NCBI RefSeq assembly: GCF_032854445.1 | Contig: NW_027017976.1 | Location: 1 to 64,000 of the forward strand | From: Liolophura sinensis | Taxonomy: Eukaryota; Mollusca; Polyplacophora; Chitonida; Chitonidae | Direction of reading: 5' to 3' | DNA: 64,000 bases | Shown here: piece after piece, positions 62,276 through 64,000 of the stretch | Numbering within the stretch: position 1 is the stretch's first letter | Layout of the letters: each line of letters opens with the position of its first letter | The notes under the pieces: generated by a model | Databases searched by the model: none | Seen by the model: only the letters and a program-made list of their open reading frames with translations | Told to the model about the DNA's origin: nothing | Program-made: the position numbers and the translations under genes

Positions 62276-64000
62276 CTGACCCACATTAATAAGGTGACAA
62301 AGGATGCGCAATTGGGCCAAGCATCTCCAGCTGTTGAAAAATTGCAAATTTCCTTGGTTTCCATGGAGTAAGAGCCGTTGCTGGGCACGTGATCTTGACA
62401 TCATTGATTATTCATTTGTGGCTACAGCCAAAAGTATTGGTCGGAGAGCAACGCGGTTTGCACCATTCGATTTCTCGTCACAAAATACGTCGGATTAGCC
62501 TCTTACCAGCAGCATTGGAACAGTTTTTCTACTTTTGGATTTTTGCCTGGTGTTTTTGCTAATTGAAATCGGCTACATTAACTATGTACAATCGCGACTG
62601 GTCATTACTATATTCAACTTTTCATTATAAGTTATGTGCCCTTCGGCAGCCCAGACGACGTCAAATCTTTGGGCCAAGCCCATTTAACTCACCCAGCAAA
62701 TGTCTTACTTCTAAGTCGAAGACAAACTCAATGTCTTTATCTACATGTAGAAAAGCCACACCATTTGTATATAAAAAAAACAAAAGGTACTTGATACAAT
62801 CCGCTGTAAAAAGTACAATTGAACACTGACCCACATCAATAAGGTGCCAAAGGATGCGCAATTGGGCCAGGCATCTCCAGCTGTTGAAAAATTGCAAATT
62901 TCCTTGGTTTCCATGGAGTAAGAGCCGTTGCTGGGCACGTGATCTTGACATCATTGATTATTCATTTGTGGCTACAGCCAAAAGTATTGGTCGGAGAGCA
63001 ACGCGGTTTGCACCATTCGATTTCTCGTCACAAAATACGTCGGATTAGCCTCTTACCAACAGCATTGGAACAGTTTTTCTACTTTTGGATTTTTGCCTGG
63101 TCTTTTTGCGAATTGAAATCGGCTACATTAACTATGTACAATCGCGACTGGTCATTACTATATTCAACTTTTCATTATAAGTTATGTGCCCTTCGGTAGC
63201 CCAGACGACGTCAAATCTTTGGGCCAAGCCCATTTAACTCACCCAACAAATGTCTTACTTCTAAATCGAAGACAAACTCAATGTCTTTATCTACATGTAG
63301 AAAAACCACACCATTTGTATATAAAAAAAACAAAAGGTACTTGATACAATCCGCTGTAAAAAGTACAATTGAACACTGACCCACATCAATAAGGTGCCAA
63401 AGGATGCGCAATTGGGCCAGGCATCTCCAGCTGTTGAAAAATTGCAAATTTCCTTGGTTTCCATGGAGTAAGAGCCGTTGCTGGGCACGTGATCTTGACA
63501 TCATTGATTATTCATTTGTGGCTACAGCCAAAAGAATTGGTCGGAGAGCAACGCGGTTTGCACCATTCGATTTCTCGTCACAAAATACGTCGGATTAGCC
63601 TCTTACCTGCAGCATTGGAACAGTTTTTCTACTTTTGGATTTTTGCCTGGTCTTTTTGCGAATTGAAATCGGCTACATTAACTATGTACAATCGCGACGG
63701 GTCATTACTATATTCAACTTTTCATTATAAGTTATGTGCCCTTCGGTAGCCCAGACGACGTCAAATCTTTGGGCCAAGCCCATTTAACTCACCCAACAAA
63801 TGTCTTACTTCTAAGTCGAAGACAAACTCAATGTCTTTATCTACATGTAGAAAAACCACACCATTTGTATATAAAAAAAACAAAAGGTACTTGATACAAT
63901 CCGCTGTAAAAAGTACAATTGAACACTGACCCACATCAATAAGGTGCCAAAGGATGCGCAATTGGGCCAGGCATCTCCAGCTGTTGAAAAATTGCAAATT
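62276..64000 (+). repeat. Satellite domain V (monomers 114-116 and a partial 117th)
   Basis: Unit starts: 62276, 62826, 63376, 63926. The first unit still has the GGCCAAGC change of domain IV and has private changes in its first 25 bases. The next two return to the TTTCTAC, GCGAATTG, CCAACAAATG type. Unit 63376 carries GACGGGTC, which otherwise appears only in units 1101 and 3301, more than 59 kb away, and unit 62826 carries CTAAATCG as in unit 1. The window ends 75 bp into the last unit. The resemblance to domain I suggests an interspersed older type, but only a few sites support it. Confidence 0.6.
63926..64000 (+). repeat. Partial monomer at the window end
   Basis: The first 75 bases of a further 550-bp unit, cut by the window edge. 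It shows the common form at offsets 38 and 45 (CAATTGGGCCAGG). The array evidently continues. Confidence 0.95.

Larger units (their letters stand above)
1..64000 (+). repeat. Satellite DNA array, 550-bp monomer, 116 complete copies plus a partial one
   Basis: The same 550-bp sequence recurs from base 1 to base 64000 in one orientation. Units begin with CTGACCCACA. Most are exactly 550 bp. Exceptions are 551 bp (units starting at 13326, 17177, 19378, 21029, 23779, 26530, 32028, 54025), 549 bp (21580, 28181, 29280, 30929, 33677, 44126), 548 bp (32579) and 675 bp (6051, internal duplication). No other sequence interrupts the array, no unit is inverted, and both window ends lie inside it, so the real array is longer. 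Units differ mainly at a few tens of recurrent substitution sites shared among subsets of copies. This is the organisation of centromeric or heterochromatic satellite DNA in eukaryotes. Its function is not visible from sequence; a structural or centromeric role is inference. The family is not one I recognise. Confidence 0.99.

Noticed and set aside
1-64000. CRISPR array or other prokaryotic repeat system
   Set aside because: The repeat is 550 bp with no unique spacers and no neighbouring genes.
1-64000. Tandem gene cluster such as rRNA, 5S, histone or snRNA genes
   Set aside because: No rRNA, 5S, tRNA or histone sequence is recognisable in the unit on either strand.

Overview
The whole 64 kb window is one satellite DNA array. 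A 550-bp unit is repeated head-to-tail from the first base to the last: 116 complete monomers plus 75 bp of a 117th. All copies have the same orientation. Taking the unit to start at CTGACCCACA (position 1), 116 x 550 bp plus one internal 125-bp duplication gives exactly 63,925, the base before the last partial copy, because the scattered single-base insertions and deletions cancel. I found no gene, RNA gene, transposon, CRISPR array or unique-sequence island. The many short open frames are the same few frames recurring every 550 bp and crossing unit boundaries.

Organism: a eukaryote, since long homogenised arrays of this kind are typical of centromeric or other constitutive heterochromatin. 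I do not recognise the satellite family and cannot name the species. One monomer counted by hand (1101-1650) is 40.9% GC with 20 CpG against about 23 expected (ratio about 0.88). CpG is therefore not depleted, which argues against heavy germline CpG methylation and fits many invertebrates better than vertebrates or most plants. This is weak evidence.

Layout: shared single-base variants divide the array into five domains with gradual edges. Domain I (1 to about 5.5 kb) has a four-monomer (2,200 bp) repeat. Domain II (about 5.5-24.9 kb) is marked by an AACATTTC variant and a GTGTATAA variant; it holds the 125-bp internal duplication and several 4-mer and 6-mer repeats. Domain III (about 24.9-45.2 kb) is marked by a GGAAATG variant and a 7-A tract and holds 4-, 5-, 8- and 19-mer duplications. 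Domain IV (about 45.2-62.3 kb) is built from four recurring monomer classes in 5-mer, 6-mer and 3-mer repeats, with clear hybrid monomers at junctions. Domain V (62.3-64 kb) carries a GACGGG variant otherwise seen only in domain I. Neighbouring higher-order copies are nearly identical by eye (0-2 differences per 1.3-2.6 kb), whereas ordinary neighbours differ at several sites, the pattern expected from repeated unequal exchange.

The most notable points are the changing multimer length along one array, hybrid monomers recording exchange events, the 125-bp duplication with filler bases and clustered mutations, a 1.5-kb stretch (32.06-33.52 kb) with so many one-base indels that it is probably unpolished assembly, and three short perfect dyads plus a TATA-like A-tract in the unit. 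I see no evidence of a new gene-based system. All comparisons were made by eye, so counts of differences are minimum values.
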